Part shown: positions 16,919-25,694 of the stretch, in pieces
Numbering within the stretch: the first letter of the stretch is position 1
Layout: each line of letters begins with the position of its first letter
Assembly: GCF_021739025.1 (NCBI RefSeq)
Contig: NZ_JAKKOT010000008.1
Location: 1 to 64,000 of the forward strand
Direction of reading: 5' to 3'
DNA length: 64,000 nt
From: Gordonia liuliyuniae
GTDB lineage: Bacteria > Actinomycetota > Actinomycetes > Mycobacteriales > Mycobacteriaceae
Made by a program: the position numbers and the translations under genes
The notes under the pieces: model-generated
Database searches by the model: none
What the model was told of the DNA's origin: nothing
Seen by the model: the letters and a program-made list of their open reading frames with translations, nothing else

Positions 16919-17512
16919 TCAGCGGGGCTCCGGCGGCGAGATCACCTCCCGTGCGGTCGCGGCGACCGAATCACGCAGCCACCGCCGTGGCGTCCCGCCG
17001 GGCAGATGCCTGCGCACTGCCCCGTATGGCAGATCGACCAACGCGTACATCGCGCGGTCGAACTGTTCTCGGCCCGCCTCGCCGAAGTGGCGCCGAGTCC
17101 AGTCGGCCAGTGCGGCCCGCGCTGCGGCGTTGTGCTCACGAAGTTCATCGATGACGGGTTGTGTTGCACGGCGGCCGATCTCGCCCTCGTTGAAGGTCAG
17201 CAGCAGTCGTGCCCTGTCGGGGTTCGCGGCGCACCAATCGAAGATGTACGCGATCGCATCGTCGGCTGCGGCAGTGGTGTCGTCGTGTGCCAGGGCGTCG
17301 ACAAGGCCCGACTGGAACTCGACGATCGTGCGGAGCCAGAGTCGTGCGAGGATCTCGTCGCTGCCCGCGAAACGGTGGTACACCGAGCCGGACGGTGCCC
17401 CGCTGGCTCGCGCGACGGCGGTGGCGGTGACTGCGGCCGGGCCGTCGTCGAGTGCGATCTGCATGGCGGTGTCGAGCAGGTCGTCGGTGGAGAACTTCGG
17501 GCGGCGCCCCAT
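16919..17512 (-). CDS. TetR-family transcriptional regulator
   Basis: A 197-residue TetR protein. The helix-turn-helix lies at about residues 22-50 (VTATAVARASGAPSGSVYHRFAGSDEILARLW). The ligand domain has no recognised signature. It follows a hotdog thioesterase gene by 18 bases in the same direction, so the pair is probably one operon under control of the palindrome upstream of the thioesterase. The ligand may be an acyl-CoA, given the partner and neighbourhood, but that is inference. It is neither KstR nor KstR2 by sequence impression. Confidence 0.87.
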   Translation of the reverse strand: MGRRPKFSTDDLLDTAMQIALDDGPAAVTATAVARASGAPSGSVYHRFAGSDEILARLWLRTIVEFQSGLVDALAHDDTTAAADDAIAYIFDWCAANPDRARLLLTFNEGEIGRRATQPVIDELREHNAAARAALADWTRRHFGEAGREQFDRAMYALVDLPYGAVRRHLPGGTPRRWLRDSVAATAREVISPPEPR

Positions 17513-17530
17513 TTCAGCCTCTCCGCTCGG

Positions 17531-17947
17531 TCAGGAGGTCGGCTCGGTGGCCAGGACGGTGCCCTGTGCGACCGCGCACAGCTTCACTGTGCCTTCGTCA
17601 TCGACCATTTCGATGCGGCAGCGGGTCGTCGCCTTGCGGCGACTCGAGTGGACGAGTTCGGCCGTCGACCGTACGACCGCGCCGTCACGGCCTGCTGATA
17701 CGTAATCGATGCTGAATCCGCTGGTCAGTACGTTCGGGCCGAGACCGAGCGCGGCCGCGTACGTGAGGCTGTTGTCGGCGAGGTAGGCCAGCACGCCTCC
17801 GTGGATGAGGCCGAACTGCTGGCGCAAGCGATCGTTCACCGGCACCTCGAGGACGGCGATGCCGTCCCCGAAGGATGCCAACCGTGCGTCGAGCAGTGCG
17901 CTGAACGGTTGGGCCTCGAGGACCTGACGGGCGAGTTCGAACTCCAT
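17531..17947 (-). CDS. PaaI-type hotdog thioesterase
   Basis: A 138-residue hotdog-fold protein with the PaaI signature QFGLIHGGVLAYLADNSLTYAAAL near residues 45-70. It should hydrolyse aryl- or acyl-CoA thioesters and release CoA. No clear ribosome site precedes the ATG at 17947. A TTG at 17983 would add 12 residues and swallow the palindrome, so the ATG is preferred. It is followed by a TetR gene. A role in freeing CoA from stalled sterol CoA esters fits the setting but is not shown. Confidence 0.8.
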   Translation of the reverse strand: MEFELARQVLEAQPFSALLDARLASFGDGIAVLEVPVNDRLRQQFGLIHGGVLAYLADNSLTYAAALGLGPNVLTSGFSIDYVSAGRDGAVVRSTAELVHSSRRKATTRCRIEMVDDEGTVKLCAVAQGTVLATEPTS

Positions 17948-17951
17948 GTAA

Positions 17952-17967
17952 TAGAGGTTTGTCTCTA
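17952..17967. promoter_or_regulatory. Palindrome TAGAG-N6-CTCTA upstream of the thioesterase
   Basis: TAGAGGTTTGTCTCTA lies 4 bases before the thioesterase ATG. It differs from the KstR and KstR2 motifs and is best read as the autoregulatory site of the downstream TetR protein. Confidence 0.5.
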
Positions 17968-18028
17968 ATAATTCTGGAGTCAAGGGTCGATGCTCAGCCG
18001 GCGGGGGCCGACCTCGTGGGTCTCGCTA

Positions 18029-18841
18029 TCATTCGCCGGTGAACTGGGGCTTCTCCTTGTTGGCGAACGCACGCGGTCCGATCTTCGCGTCGGCCGATTT
18101 GAAGACGGACGCACCGAGATCGGCGTCGATCTTGAATGCCTCCTCCTCGTGCAGTCCTTCGGAGTCGCGGATGGTCTTGAGGATCGCCTGGACGGCGAGC
18201 GGTCCGTTCGCCGCGATCTGCTCGGCGATCTCGAGGGCCTTCTCGAGTGCGGTGCCGTCGGGCACCACGTAGCCGACCAGTCCGTACCGTTCGGCTTCGG
18301 TCGCGGTGATGTGGCGGCCGGTCAGCAGGATGTCGGCGGCGACGGTGTACGGGATCTGTCGGACCAGGCGCACTGCGCTGCCGCCCAGCGGGAACAGGCC
18401 CCACTTGGCTTCTGACACACCGAACTTCGCGCTCTCGGCGGCCACTCGAATGTCGGTGCCCTGCAGGATCTCGGTGCCCCCTGCGATAGCGGGGCCCTCG
18501 ACCGCGGCGATCAGCGGTTTGGTGAGGCGGCGGCCCTTGAGGAGTGCGGGCAGCCGTGTCAGGTCCCAGCCGCCTTCGGCGAACTTGTCGCCGGGGGCCT
18601 TCTTGTTCATCGACTTGAGGTCGGCGCCCGCGCAGAAGTAGCCGCCCGCGCCGGTCAGAATCGCGACGCGGATGTCCGGATCGGCGTCCACCTGATCCCA
18701 CGCCTGCTCCATGATCGACATCATCTCCGTGGAGAGCGCATTGCGTGCCTCGGGACGGTTCATTGTGACGATCAGGACGTGGCCGCGTTTCTCGACGAGG
18801 CACTCCGGTGCGGCGGTGTCGACTGTGCTCTGTTCGGGCAT
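18029..18841 (-). CDS. echA19: EchA19, steroid side-chain enoyl-CoA hydratase
   Basis: A 270-residue crotonase with the oxyanion-hole segments [13 protein letters not shown] and [16 protein letters not shown] and a probable catalytic glutamate in the [12 protein letters not shown] region. M. tuberculosis EchA19 (Rv3516) hydrates enoyl-CoA intermediates of the cholesterol side chain. It is divergent from fadD19 across a KstR operator, as in M. tuberculosis. Start ATG 18841 follows CCGGAGG. Full length, no oddities. Confidence 0.9.
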   Translation of the reverse strand: MPEQSTVDTAAPECLVEKRGHVLIVTMNRPEARNALSTEMMSIMEQAWDQVDADPDIRVAILTGAGGYFCAGADLKSMNKKAPGDKFAEGGWDLTRLPALLKGRRLTKPLIAAVEGPAIAGGTEILQGTDIRVAAESAKFGVSEAKWGLFPLGGSAVRLVRQIPYTVAADILLTGRHITATEAERYGLVGYVVPDGTALEKALEIAEQIAANGPLAVQAILKTIRDSEGLHEEEAFKIDADLGASVFKSADAKIGPRAFANKEKPQFTGE

Positions 18842-18876
18842 GTTTCCTCCGGTCTGGCGAATCCCTTGCCACGAAC

Positions 18877-18894
18877 AGTAACACGTTCTAGTTT
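18877..18894. promoter_or_regulatory. KstR operator and -10 box between echA19 and fadD19
   Basis: AGTAACACGTTCTA (18877-18890) has the AACnnGTT core and the TTCTA right arm. TAGTTT (18889-18894) overlaps it and ends 6 bases before the fadD19 ATG at 18901, giving a leaderless start. One outer base of the left arm is off consensus. Confidence 0.8.
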
Positions 18895-18900
18895 TGACGT

Positions 18901-20547
18901 ATGGCCTTCACAATAGCCGACCTCATCGAGCATGCGGTCGACCTGATGCCCGACCGAATCGCTCTCGAATCGGGAGACGAGAGTCGGACCTACGCGCAGA
19001 TGGAGGAGCGATCCAACGCGATCGCTCACACACTCGCCGAACTCGGCGTTCGACCGGGTGACAGAGTGGGTCTGTACAGCAGGAACACCATCGAGTCCGT
19101 CGAGGCCATGATCGCGATCTTCAAGATTCGCGCGGTCATGGTCAACGTCAACTACCGGTACGTGGAATCCGAGCTGGAACACATCATCGCCGACTCCGGG
19201 ATGAAGGTCCTCATTCACGAGGAGCGGTACACCGGCCGGGTGTGCAACGTGTTATCGAAATCGGCATTCGACGTCACGGCTCGGATAGTGATCTCGACCC
19301 CGTTCGACCAGCAGGCGGCCGCGGTCGACCAGCCAGGTACACCGGCGCCCGGTGTCGCCGTCGTCGACTACGAGGACGCGATCGCCGACTCGTCGCACGA
19401 GCGAGACTTCGATCAACGCAGCGACGACGATCTCTACATCGTCTACACCGGCGGGACCACCGGAAAGCCGAAAGGCGTCGTCTGGCGTCAAGAGGACGTG
19501 TGGCGCGTCCTCGGCGGCGGCATCGACTGGTACACGGGCACACCCGTCGCCGACGAGTGGGAGCACGCCAAGACCGGAGCCGAAGGCGGACAACTCGTCC
19601 GCTTCCCGATCCCACCGTTCATCCACGGCGGCAGCCAGTGGGCCATCTTCCAATCGTTGTTCGCCGGCGGAAAGTCCGTCGTCTATCCGGACTTCGACCC
19701 CGCAGCCGTGTGGGAGGCCGTCGACAAGCACAAGGTGAACGTCATCTTCATCACCGGCGACGCCATGGGGCGACCGATGATCGAAGCGCTCGAAGCCGGT
19801 GAGTACGACACCTCGTCGATCGTGTCCGTGGCCTCGTCGGCCGCGCTGTTCTCGCCCGCGGTCAAAGAGCGGTACCTGGAGAAGTTCCCGAACGCGGTCG
19901 TTGTCGATGCCATCGGCTCCTCCGAGACCGGATTCGGCGGGATGGGCATGGCGGTCAAGGGCCAGAGCCGAGTGGGAGCGCCCACCGTGAAAGCGGACCC
20001 GAATACCCACGTGCTGCGTGCGGACGGCACCCGGATCCAGCCGGGCGACGACGAGACCGGCCGGCTCGCCCGCAGCGGCCACATTCCGCTGCGCTATCAC
20101 AATGCGCCGGCCAAGAGCGCCGAGACGTTCGTCGAGTACGACGGAGTTAGGTACTCGCTGCCCGGCGACTTCGCGCGCCTCGAGCCGGACGGGACCATCA
20201 CCATGCTCGGTCGCGGGTCGATGTCGATCAACACGGGCGGCGAGAAGGTGTTCCCGGAAGAGGTCGAGGCCGCGTTGAAGTCGCATCCCGACGTCTTCGA
20301 CGTGAGTGTCGTCGGCGTGCCCGACGAGCGGTTCGGCCAACGTGTCGCCGCCGTCGTGGCCGCTCGCAACGGCGCGCGGCCGACGCTGCCTGAGCTAGGC
20401 GAGGTCGTCCGCGTCGTCCTGGCCGGATACAAGGCTCCGCGCAGCATCTGGTTCGTCGACGAGTTGAAGCGTTCACCCGCCGGGAAGCCGGACTACCGCT
20501 GGGCGGCAGACGTCGCGTCCTCGCGCGAGCCAGACGAATCCCTCTAA
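18901..20547 (+). CDS. fadD19: FadD19, sterol side-chain acyl-CoA synthetase
   Basis: A 548-residue adenylate-forming ligase: P-loop [16 protein letters not shown]5 motif [43 protein letters not shown] hinge and a C-terminal lysine in [11 protein letters not shown]. FadD19 (Rv3515c) activates steroid C26-oic acids. In Rhodococcus it is reported to be specifically needed for C-24-branched sterols, in line with the nearby ltp3/ltp4. The usual WxxTGD motif is altered to SLPGD, as is normal for FadD17/FadD19 relatives. The leader is absent; the start codon follows the KstR-controlled -10 directly. Confidence 0.92.
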   Translation: MAFTIADLIEHAVDLMPDRIALESGDESRTYAQMEERSNAIAHTLAELGVRPGDRVGLYSRNTIESVEAMIAIFKIRAVMVNVNYRYVESELEHIIADSGMKVLIHEERYTGRVCNVLSKSAFDVTARIVISTPFDQQAAAVDQPGTPAPGVAVVDYEDAIADSSHERDFDQRSDDDLYIVYTGGTTGKPKGVVWRQEDVWRVLGGGIDWYTGTPVADEWEHAKTGAEGGQLVRFPIPPFIHGGSQWAIFQSLFAGGKSVVYPDFDPAAVWEAVDKHKVNVIFITGDAMGRPMIEALEAGEYDTSSIVSVASSAALFSPAVKERYLEKFPNAVVVDAIGSSETGFGGMGMAVKGQSRVGAPTVKADPNTHVLRADGTRIQPGDDETGRLARSGHIPLRYHNAPAKSAETFVEYDGVRYSLPGDFARLEPDGTITMLGRGSMSINTGGEKVFPEEVEAALKSHPDVFDVSVVGVPDERFGQRVAAVVAARNGARPTLPELGEVVRVVLAGYKAPRSIWFVDELKRSPAGKPDYRWAADVASSREPDESL

Positions 20548-20585
20548 ACCCTGCAGACGCAGCCCAAGAACGGACAAGGACAGAA

Positions 20586-21725
20586 ATGAAGACGGATCTC
20601 AGTGAGAAGTTCGGTATCGAATACCCGATCTTCGGGTTCACTCCGAGTCAGCATGTAGCCGCCGCGATCAGCCGCGCAGGTGGCCTCGGGGTGCTCGGGT
20701 GCGTGCGGTTCAACGAAGCCGACGAGCTCGACGAAGTCCTCGAATGGATGCACGAGAACACCGATGGCAAGCCGTTCGGTGTCGATGTCGTGATGCCTGC
20801 CAAGATCCCGACCGAAGGCTCCAAAGTCGACCTGGACTCGATGATTCCGCCCGAGCATCGCGCGTTCGTGGAGCGGACGCTCGACGATCTCGGGGTGCCG
20901 CCCCTCCCCGGCGGGGGCGACCGCGTCAACACGGGGGTTCTCGGCTGGTTGCACTCGGTCGCGCGCTCGCACGTCGACATCGCGATGGAGCACGCCCGTA
21001 AGTACGGACAGATCAAGTTGATCGCGAACGCGCTCGGGTCGCCGCCGGACGACGTCATCGCGATCGCGCACGACAACGGTGTGCAGGTCGCGGCGCTGGC
21101 GGGTGCGAAGGAGCATGCACTCAGTCATGTGAACGCGGGCGTCGACATCGTGATCGCGCAGGGCTACGAGGGCGGCGGCCACACCGGGGAGGTCACGTCG
21201 ATGATCCTGTGGCCCGACCTCGTCGACGCGCTCGGTGATCGGGCGCCGGTCCTCGCTGCGGGCGGCGTCGGCAGCGGGAGGCAGATGGCCGCTGCCATCG
21301 CGCTCGGCGCGCAGGGCGTGTGGATGGGCACCTACTGGCTGACGGCGGCCGAGTACGACTTGGGTGCGACCGGCGACGGCCCGTCGACGGTTCAACAGGC
21401 GCTGCTCGCCGCGACCTCGCGCGACACCGTTCGACGTCGCATCTACTCGGGGAAGCCCGCACGTCTCCTCAAGACCAAGTGGACCGATGCGTGGGACGCG
21501 GCGAACGCGCCCGAGCCGCTGCCGATGCCGCTGCAGAACCTGCTCGTGGGAGAGGCGCACGCCCGCATCTCTCTCGCCGACGATCCCGGTGTCGTCGCGA
21601 TGCCCGCCGGCCAGATCGTCGGGCGGTGCAATGCGATCACACCGGTCGACGAACTGATCGACGGGCTGGTCTCCGAGTACAAGGAGGCGGCGGCTAGGAT
21701 CGCGGCGACGCTGTCCGACGGTTGA
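20586..21725 (+). CDS. Nitronate monooxygenase-family flavoprotein
   Basis: A 379-residue TIM-barrel flavoprotein: IEYPIFGFTPSQHVAAAISRAGGLGVLG at the N-terminus, then VIAQGYEGGGHTGEV and LAAGGVGSGRQMAAAIALGAQGVWMGT, the FMN phosphate site. It belongs to the same family as IpdC at the left edge of the window but is only a distant relative, with an insertion near residues 75-125. It lies 38 bases after fadD19 and may be cotranscribed with it. Its substrate is not known; an enoyl or nitro compound reductase/oxidase role is possible. Confidence 0.82.
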   Translation: MKTDLSEKFGIEYPIFGFTPSQHVAAAISRAGGLGVLGCVRFNEADELDEVLEWMHENTDGKPFGVDVVMPAKIPTEGSKVDLDSMIPPEHRAFVERTLDDLGVPPLPGGGDRVNTGVLGWLHSVARSHVDIAMEHARKYGQIKLIANALGSPPDDVIAIAHDNGVQVAALAGAKEHALSHVNAGVDIVIAQGYEGGGHTGEVTSMILWPDLVDALGDRAPVLAAGGVGSGRQMAAAIALGAQGVWMGTYWLTAAEYDLGATGDGPSTVQQALLAATSRDTVRRRIYSGKPARLLKTKWTDAWDAANAPEPLPMPLQNLLVGEAHARISLADDPGVVAMPAGQIVGRCNAITPVDELIDGLVSEYKEAAARIAATLSDG

Positions 21726-21735
21726 GCGAACTCGA

Positions 21736-21981
21736 CTACTGCATGCCGTAGCGGCGCCTGAACCGCTCGACGCGGCCCTCCGAGTCCATGACGCGCTGCG
21801 CGCCTGTCCAGAACGGGTGCGAATCGCTCGTCACATCGACGACGATGAGCGGATGGCTGTTTCCATCCGACCAGTCGACGGTGTTCTCGGAGGTCGCCGT
21901 CGACCGCGTCAGGAACTCTTTGCCGGTCGCCGCGTCACGGAAGACGACCGGGTGGTAATCGGGGTGGATTCCGGATTTCAT
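21736..21981 (-). CDS. rpmE2: Zinc-independent ribosomal protein L31 (type B)
   Basis: An 81-residue L31 of the C-minus type ([23 protein letters not shown]...SHPFWTGAQ...[11 protein letters not shown]). The zinc-binding cysteines of primary L31 are absent and the protein has no cysteine at all. Such paralogues replace the zinc form in ribosomes during zinc starvation and release zinc. The ATG overlaps the stop of the upstream mrf-like gene (ATGA), so the two form a leftward operon under the Zur-like box at 23334. Confidence 0.95.
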   Translation of the reverse strand: MKSGIHPDYHPVVFRDAATGKEFLTRSTATSENTVDWSDGNSHPLIVVDVTSDSHPFWTGAQRVMDSEGRVERFRRRYGMQ

Positions 21982-23303
21982 AGTTGCTCTCCTTCTGGTC
22001 TCGACTCCGCTCGAGAGGCGGATGACGATTCGGTTCGGTCGGTCGGGGATTCCATGTCGTCGCACGGGTCGCGGTGGGCGTGCCCGAACGGCGAGGGCAG
22101 TGACGTGATGTAGGCCTGGCCGCGTGCGAGTTCGTCGTCGGTCACCAGCGCATCTGCGAGTGCGCGACGAACGTCGCCAGGATCGGCGCGGTGGCACAGG
22201 ACGGTCAGCGCGGTGTGTCGGTCGCCGTGCTCACGATCCCATCGCAGCGAGGCCAGGACCCGGTGCTCGGGGTCGATGTTCGAATGGTCGTCGACGCACG
22301 CCAACCAGGTGCCGACGTGCCGGATCGACAGTCCGCCGCCCGCTGACTCGAGCCACATGACGTCGTCCGGGTCGGACGCGAACCACATCCGTCCGCGGGC
22401 GGTCACCACGCCCTCGAGCAGTACGTCGAGGCTGTCGTGGAGCCGTTCGGGATGGAACGGGCGGTCGGCCTCGAACGACACGAGCTGTACGCCGCAGTCC
22501 TCGTCGAGGTCGGGTCCGCCGGCGAGCAACGGGTCGAAAGGCTGCGTCGGACGACCATGCGGCGTGCCCGGGGTCATGGCGTCGATCGATCCGTCGACGA
22601 CCGCCCGTGTGAGCGCCTGCTGGCTGTTGAGTGTGCGCATGCCCGCCGCAGGTGCGAGCCGCAGCAGCACGGCGTGCAGACGCGCGAGATCGTATGCGCT
22701 CTCGACTCCGTCGGCGCCGTCGATGACGATCGCGTCCGCGAAGCGGACCTGTGCGACGGCGATCTGGGACAGCGTCCGCTCATCGTCGGGTTCGGTCGCA
22801 CCCTCCTCGATCACACCCGCTTCGGCGAGTGTCGCGTCGCCGGTCGCGTCGTCGAGCCAACTCCTCGCGTCGATCCCGCACAGCGTCGCAGATATCTCTA
22901 CGTCCGCAGACGCCGGGCCGGGGGCGACGTCGGGCGCCTCGACGACGGTACTGCCGATCTCGACGGCCAACCGCTCGGGTTCGACCATGGGATCGAGCAG
23001 GACGACGATCTGTCGAACGTCGGGGTCGCGGTGCAGGGTGCGCAACATCGGCAGCAGATCCAAGCGCAGCGTGCACGACACACAACCGTGCTCGAGATCG
23101 ATGTCGTCGATGCTGAGCGTGTCGACGCCGTCGAGCGACATGCGGTGCTCGACGCGTGTCACTCGCCCCGCGGCGACGTCACGCAAGTCGTGCGAGACGA
23201 CCGTCGTACCTGCGCTCAACATCGTGTAGGCGATGCGTGCGCTGATGGTCCGGTCCAGGCCTGCGACCAGCGTCACCGGGGTGCGGTGCGTCGCGTCGGA
23301 CAT
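21978..23303 (-). CDS. mrf: CobW/COG0523-like protein, homologue of Rv0106/Mrf (hibernation factor recruiter)
   Basis: A 441-residue protein. The N-terminal [18 protein letters not shown] occupies the Walker A position of COG0523 GTPases, but the GKT is missing. A Cys74-x2-Cys77 pair in [10 protein letters not shown] is kept where COG0523 has its metal site. The C-terminal half ([64 protein letters not shown]) strongly resembles M. tuberculosis Rv0106. In M. smegmatis the related Mrf, encoded with the alternative ribosomal proteins, recruits the hibernation factor MPY to ribosomes when zinc is low. GAAGGAG precedes the ATG at 23303. The functional name is by homology and context. Confidence 0.82.
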   Translation of the reverse strand: MSDATHRTPVTLVAGLDRTISARIAYTMLSAGTTVVSHDLRDVAAGRVTRVEHRMSLDGVDTLSIDDIDLEHGCVSCTLRLDLLPMLRTLHRDPDVRQIVVLLDPMVEPERLAVEIGSTVVEAPDVAPGPASADVEISATLCGIDARSWLDDATGDATLAEAGVIEEGATEPDDERTLSQIAVAQVRFADAIVIDGADGVESAYDLARLHAVLLRLAPAAGMRTLNSQQALTRAVVDGSIDAMTPGTPHGRPTQPFDPLLAGGPDLDEDCGVQLVSFEADRPFHPERLHDSLDVLLEGVVTARGRMWFASDPDDVMWLESAGGGLSIRHVGTWLACVDDHSNIDPEHRVLASLRWDREHGDRHTALTVLCHRADPGDVRRALADALVTDDELARGQAYITSLPSPFGHAHRDPCDDMESPTDRTESSSASRAESRPEGEQL

Positions 23304-23333
23304 GTGGACTCCTTCGTCTCGATCCCGTACTAA

Positions 23334-23348
23334 TGAACACGATTTCCG
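23334..23348. promoter_or_regulatory. Zur-like box upstream of the mrf-rpmE2 operon
   Basis: TGAACACGATTTCCG matches 12 of 15 positions of the TGAAAACGATTTTCA form of the mycobacterial Zur palindrome, as I recall it. It lies 30 bases upstream of the mrf start. Zur with zinc would repress the gene; zinc depletion would release it. Confidence 0.65.
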
Positions 23349-23387
23349 TTTGAATAATTCCGACTGTAGCGTGGCGAACGCATTTAA

Positions 23388-23402
23388 TGCGAATCGTTTT
23401 CG
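23388..23402. promoter_or_regulatory. Zur-like box upstream of the rpmB2 operon
   Basis: TGCGAATCGTTTTCG matches 12 of 15 positions of the same palindrome in the other orientation (TGAAAATCGTTTTCA). It lies 16 bases before the rpmB2 GTG and just ahead of the AAGGAG ribosome site, so it probably covers the transcription start. Confidence 0.65.
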
Positions 23403-23418
23403 ATAAGAAGGAGTGCAT

Positions 23419-23649
23419 GTGTCCGCCGAATGCCAAGTCACCGGGAGGGTTCCCGGGTTCGGGAAGCAGGTCTCGCACTCGCATCGACGCACGTCACGGC
23501 AGTGGCGGCCGAACATCCAGCGCAAGACGTACTGGGTTCCGTCGCTCGGACGGCGCGTCACGCTGCGAGTGTCCGCGGCCGGAATCAAGACGATCGACCG
23601 CGATGGGATCGACGCCGTCGTCGCACGCGTCAAAGCTGCGGGGCACTAG
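23419..23649 (+). CDS. rpmB2: Zinc-independent ribosomal protein L28
   Basis: A 76-residue L28 ([33 protein letters not shown]...[21 protein letters not shown]), very close to M. tuberculosis RpmB1 (Rv0105c). It has a single cysteine, so the zinc ribbon is absent. The GTG at 23419 is chosen because AAGGAG sits 5 bases ahead and the protein then starts like its relatives; the frame extends two codons further upstream. First gene of rpmB2-rpmG2-rpsN2-rpsR2. Confidence 0.93.
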   Translation: MSAECQVTGRVPGFGKQVSHSHRRTSRQWRPNIQRKTYWVPSLGRRVTLRVSAAGIKTIDRDGIDAVVARVKAAGH

Positions 23650-23817
23650 ATGAGCAAGAGCACCGACATACGGCCCATCGTGAAGCTCAAGTCCACTGCC
23701 GGGACCGGCTACACGTATGTGACTCGCAAGAACCGTCGGAACGACCCGGACCGACTCGTGTTGCGCAAGTACGACCCGGTGGTCCGCCGCCACGTCGAAT
23801 TCAAGGAGGAGCGCTGA
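23650..23817 (+). CDS. rpmG2: Zinc-independent ribosomal protein L33
   Basis: A 55-residue L33 ([20 protein letters not shown], then [20 protein letters not shown]) without any cysteine, whereas zinc-type L33 has two CxxC pairs. The ATG directly follows the rpmB2 stop (TAGATG) and its TGA overlaps the rpsN2 ATG. It is part of the ribosome that replaces the zinc-containing one in zinc starvation. Confidence 0.94.
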   Translation: MSKSTDIRPIVKLKSTAGTGYTYVTRKNRRNDPDRLVLRKYDPVVRRHVEFKEER

Positions 23818-23933
23818 TGGCCAAGAAGTCCAAGATCGTGAAGGAGCAACGACGCCGCGGAGTCTCCCGTGTTCGATTCCGGTCCATGGCCCACCGCGGC
23901 GAACTCCCCGGCATCACGAAGGCGAGCTGGTGA
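23817..23933 (+). CDS. rpsN2: Zinc-independent ribosomal protein S14, internally deleted (38 codons)
   Basis: The frame encodes only 38 residues: [13 protein letters not shown], the S14 N-terminus, runs directly into [22 protein letters not shown], the S14 C-terminus. Cys-free S14 paralogues in this order are about 101 residues long, so some 60 central residues (roughly 14-75) are missing without a frameshift. Start and stop overlap both neighbours (TGATG at each junction), so the operon architecture is intact. Whether this miniature can enter the 30S subunit is doubtful. It may be a decayed gene kept for translational coupling, a real miniaturised protein or an assembly error. Confidence 0.8.
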   Translation: MAKKSKIVKEQRRRGVSRVRFRSMAHRGELPGITKASW

Positions 23934-24169
23934 TGGCGAAACCGAAGAAGCCGAACAGGACTGGTAATCCGAACAGGGTTGGAGTCAAGCGTCGCACGGC
24001 CGATCCGACTCTGACGTTCGACTACAAAGACACCGCGACGCTGCGCCGCTTCCTCACTGAACGCGGCCGCATCCGTGCGCGTGCCCTCACCGGGCTGACA
24101 CCGCAGCAGCAACGGCAGCTCGCGACGGCCGTCCGGAATGCGCGGGAGATGGCTCTGCTCCCATTCTGA
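23933..24169 (+). CDS. rpsR2: Zinc-independent ribosomal protein S18
   Basis: A 78-residue S18 ([62 protein letters not shown]) lacking the cysteines of zinc-type S18. The ATG overlaps the rpsN2 stop as TGATG. It is the last gene of the alternative ribosomal protein operon; 22 bases later the convergent fadD17 ends. Translation depends on coupling, as there is no separate ribosome site. Confidence 0.95.
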   Translation: MAKPKKPNRTGNPNRVGVKRRTADPTLTFDYKDTATLRRFLTERGRIRARALTGLTPQQQRQLATAVRNAREMALLPF

Positions 24170-24191
24170 TCGAGCGGTGCGACGCGGCTCG

Positions 24192-25694
24192 TCAGGCGTG
24201 CCAGGTCGGATCGCCCAGCGATGTGACCAGGGCTGAACGGGCGGTCTTGAAGGTCGCGGTCTGCGGGAGGGTGGCGACGAGCCAGACGCGGGTCGGCCGC
24301 TGTTTGGGGCTGAGATCGGTCTGAGCGTCGAGGAACGACTCGAACTCGGCACGGTCGAGTCCGTCGGCGACGAGGACGGCTCCGACGGCGTCGCCGATCT
24401 CCGTGGGGACACCGATCACGACGGCATCGCAGACGCACGGATGCCTGCGGAGGATCGTTTCGATCGGACGCGTGCCGAGATTCTCGCCGTCGACGCGCAG
24501 CCAGTCGCCGATGCGTCCGGCGAAGTGAACGTAGTCGGCGTCGTCCACCCAGCCGAGGTCTCCGGTGCGGTACACGCCGCCGCGCATGCGTTCGGCGGTC
24601 GCCGCATCGTCACCGTAGTAGCCGTCGAACAGGCCGGGCCCCGACGTGTTCACGATCTCGCCGACCACGCCGGGGGCGACCGGGTCGAGCGTGTCGGGGT
24701 CGACCACCGCGACCGGAGCGGTCAGCGGGCCGAGCGCATCGTCCGGGGTGTCCGGTGTCCGCGAGATCGAGACACCGGATTCCGTCGACCCGAAGCCGTC
24801 GACGACGCGCGCACCGAAACGGCGCGCGAACTCGGCGCGGTCGACGGCCGACGCCTCGTTGCCGTACATGATGCGCAGCGACGTCGTCGCGTCGTCGGGG
24901 CGCTCGGCAGTGGCGAGAATGTAGTGCAGCGGCTGGCCGACATAGTTGGCGAAGGTGACACAGTAGCGGCGGACGTCGTCGCCGAACCCGCGTGCGGAGA
25001 AGCGCGGCGCTATCGCGAGCGAGCATCGCGCCGCCGCGGCGACCGACCATCCGGCGATCAGTGCGTTCGAGTGGAACATCGGCATCGACACATAGGCGAC
25101 GTCCTCGGGGCCCATCGTGAACCGGTGGGCGAGCATGGCGCCTGGTGCCGCGAACTTCCGTTGACTGCATCGGACCGCCTTCGGGTCGCCGGTGGTGCCC
25201 GAAGTGAAGATGAGCATCACCAGGTCCTGCGGGTGGGTCTCGACCGGTACGAAGTCGTCCGGTGCGGCAGCAGCAACCGCGGACGTCCATTCGGCCGAGG
25301 ACACGTCGATCACGCGGGCGTCGGGAACATCGCCCAGCAGTGGCGCGGTCTCGGGAGAGACCAGGATCAGTTGGCAGTCGGCACGCACCGCGTCCGCGAC
25401 GAGAGGCTCGCCTCGTCGCGTCGAGTTGAGGCCGACGAGTACGAATCCGCCGAGCGCGGCCGCGGCGAACAGCCTCGAGAAGTCGATGCCGTTGCCCAGC
25501 AGGACGCCGACGTGGCGCGGCCGCTCATCGTCGAGCATCGAATCGGCGACCGCGGCGTACCGGCGGGCGTCGGCGAGATGGTCACGCCATGACGTGAACT
25601 CGCCGTGAAACCAGACGCCCTGGTCGTCGACCTCCGCCAACGGCGCGAGCAACCGGCCGAGCGTGACCGCATCGGTGACCGTCGGCGCAGTCAC
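24192..25694 (-). CDS. fadD17: FadD17, steroid side-chain acyl-CoA synthetase
   Basis: A 500-residue adenylate-forming ligase with the P-loop LIFTSGTTGDPKAVRCS, A5 motif DGFGSTESG, GVYRTGDLGWVDDADYVHFAGRIGDWLRVDGENLGTRPIE and a C-terminal catalytic lysine in TATFKTARSAL. FadD17 (Rv3506) activates C26 or C24 steroid acids for side-chain beta-oxidation. The GTG start overlaps the fadE27 stop (GTGA), forming the operon fadE26-fadE27-fadD17, the M. tuberculosis order. Confidence 0.92.
   Translation of the reverse strand: MTAPTVTDAVTLGRLLAPLAEVDDQGVWFHGEFTSWRDHLADARRYAAVADSMLDDERPRHVGVLLGNGIDFSRLFAAAALGGFVLVGLNSTRRGEPLVADAVRADCQLILVSPETAPLLGDVPDARVIDVSSAEWTSAVAAAAPDDFVPVETHPQDLVMLIFTSGTTGDPKAVRCSQRKFAAPGAMLAHRFTMGPEDVAYVSMPMFHSNALIAGWSVAAAARCSLAIAPRFSARGFGDDVRRYCVTFANYVGQPLHYILATAERPDDATTSLRIMYGNEASAVDRAEFARRFGARVVDGFGSTESGVSISRTPDTPDDALGPLTAPVAVVDPDTLDPVAPGVVGEIVNTSGPGLFDGYYGDDAATAERMRGGVYRTGDLGWVDDADYVHFAGRIGDWLRVDGENLGTRPIETILRRHPCVCDAVVIGVPTEIGDAVGAVLVADGLDRAEFESFLDAQTDLSPKQRPTRVWLVATLPQTATFKTARSALVTSLGDPTWHA

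Noticed and set aside
19252-20340. 362-codon antisense frame in fadD19
   Set aside because: It lies wholly within fadD19 and shows no recognisable domain.
21736-24169. Prophage or insertion sequence carrying the ribosomal genes
   Set aside because: I found no transposase, integrase or terminal inverted repeats at the module edges.
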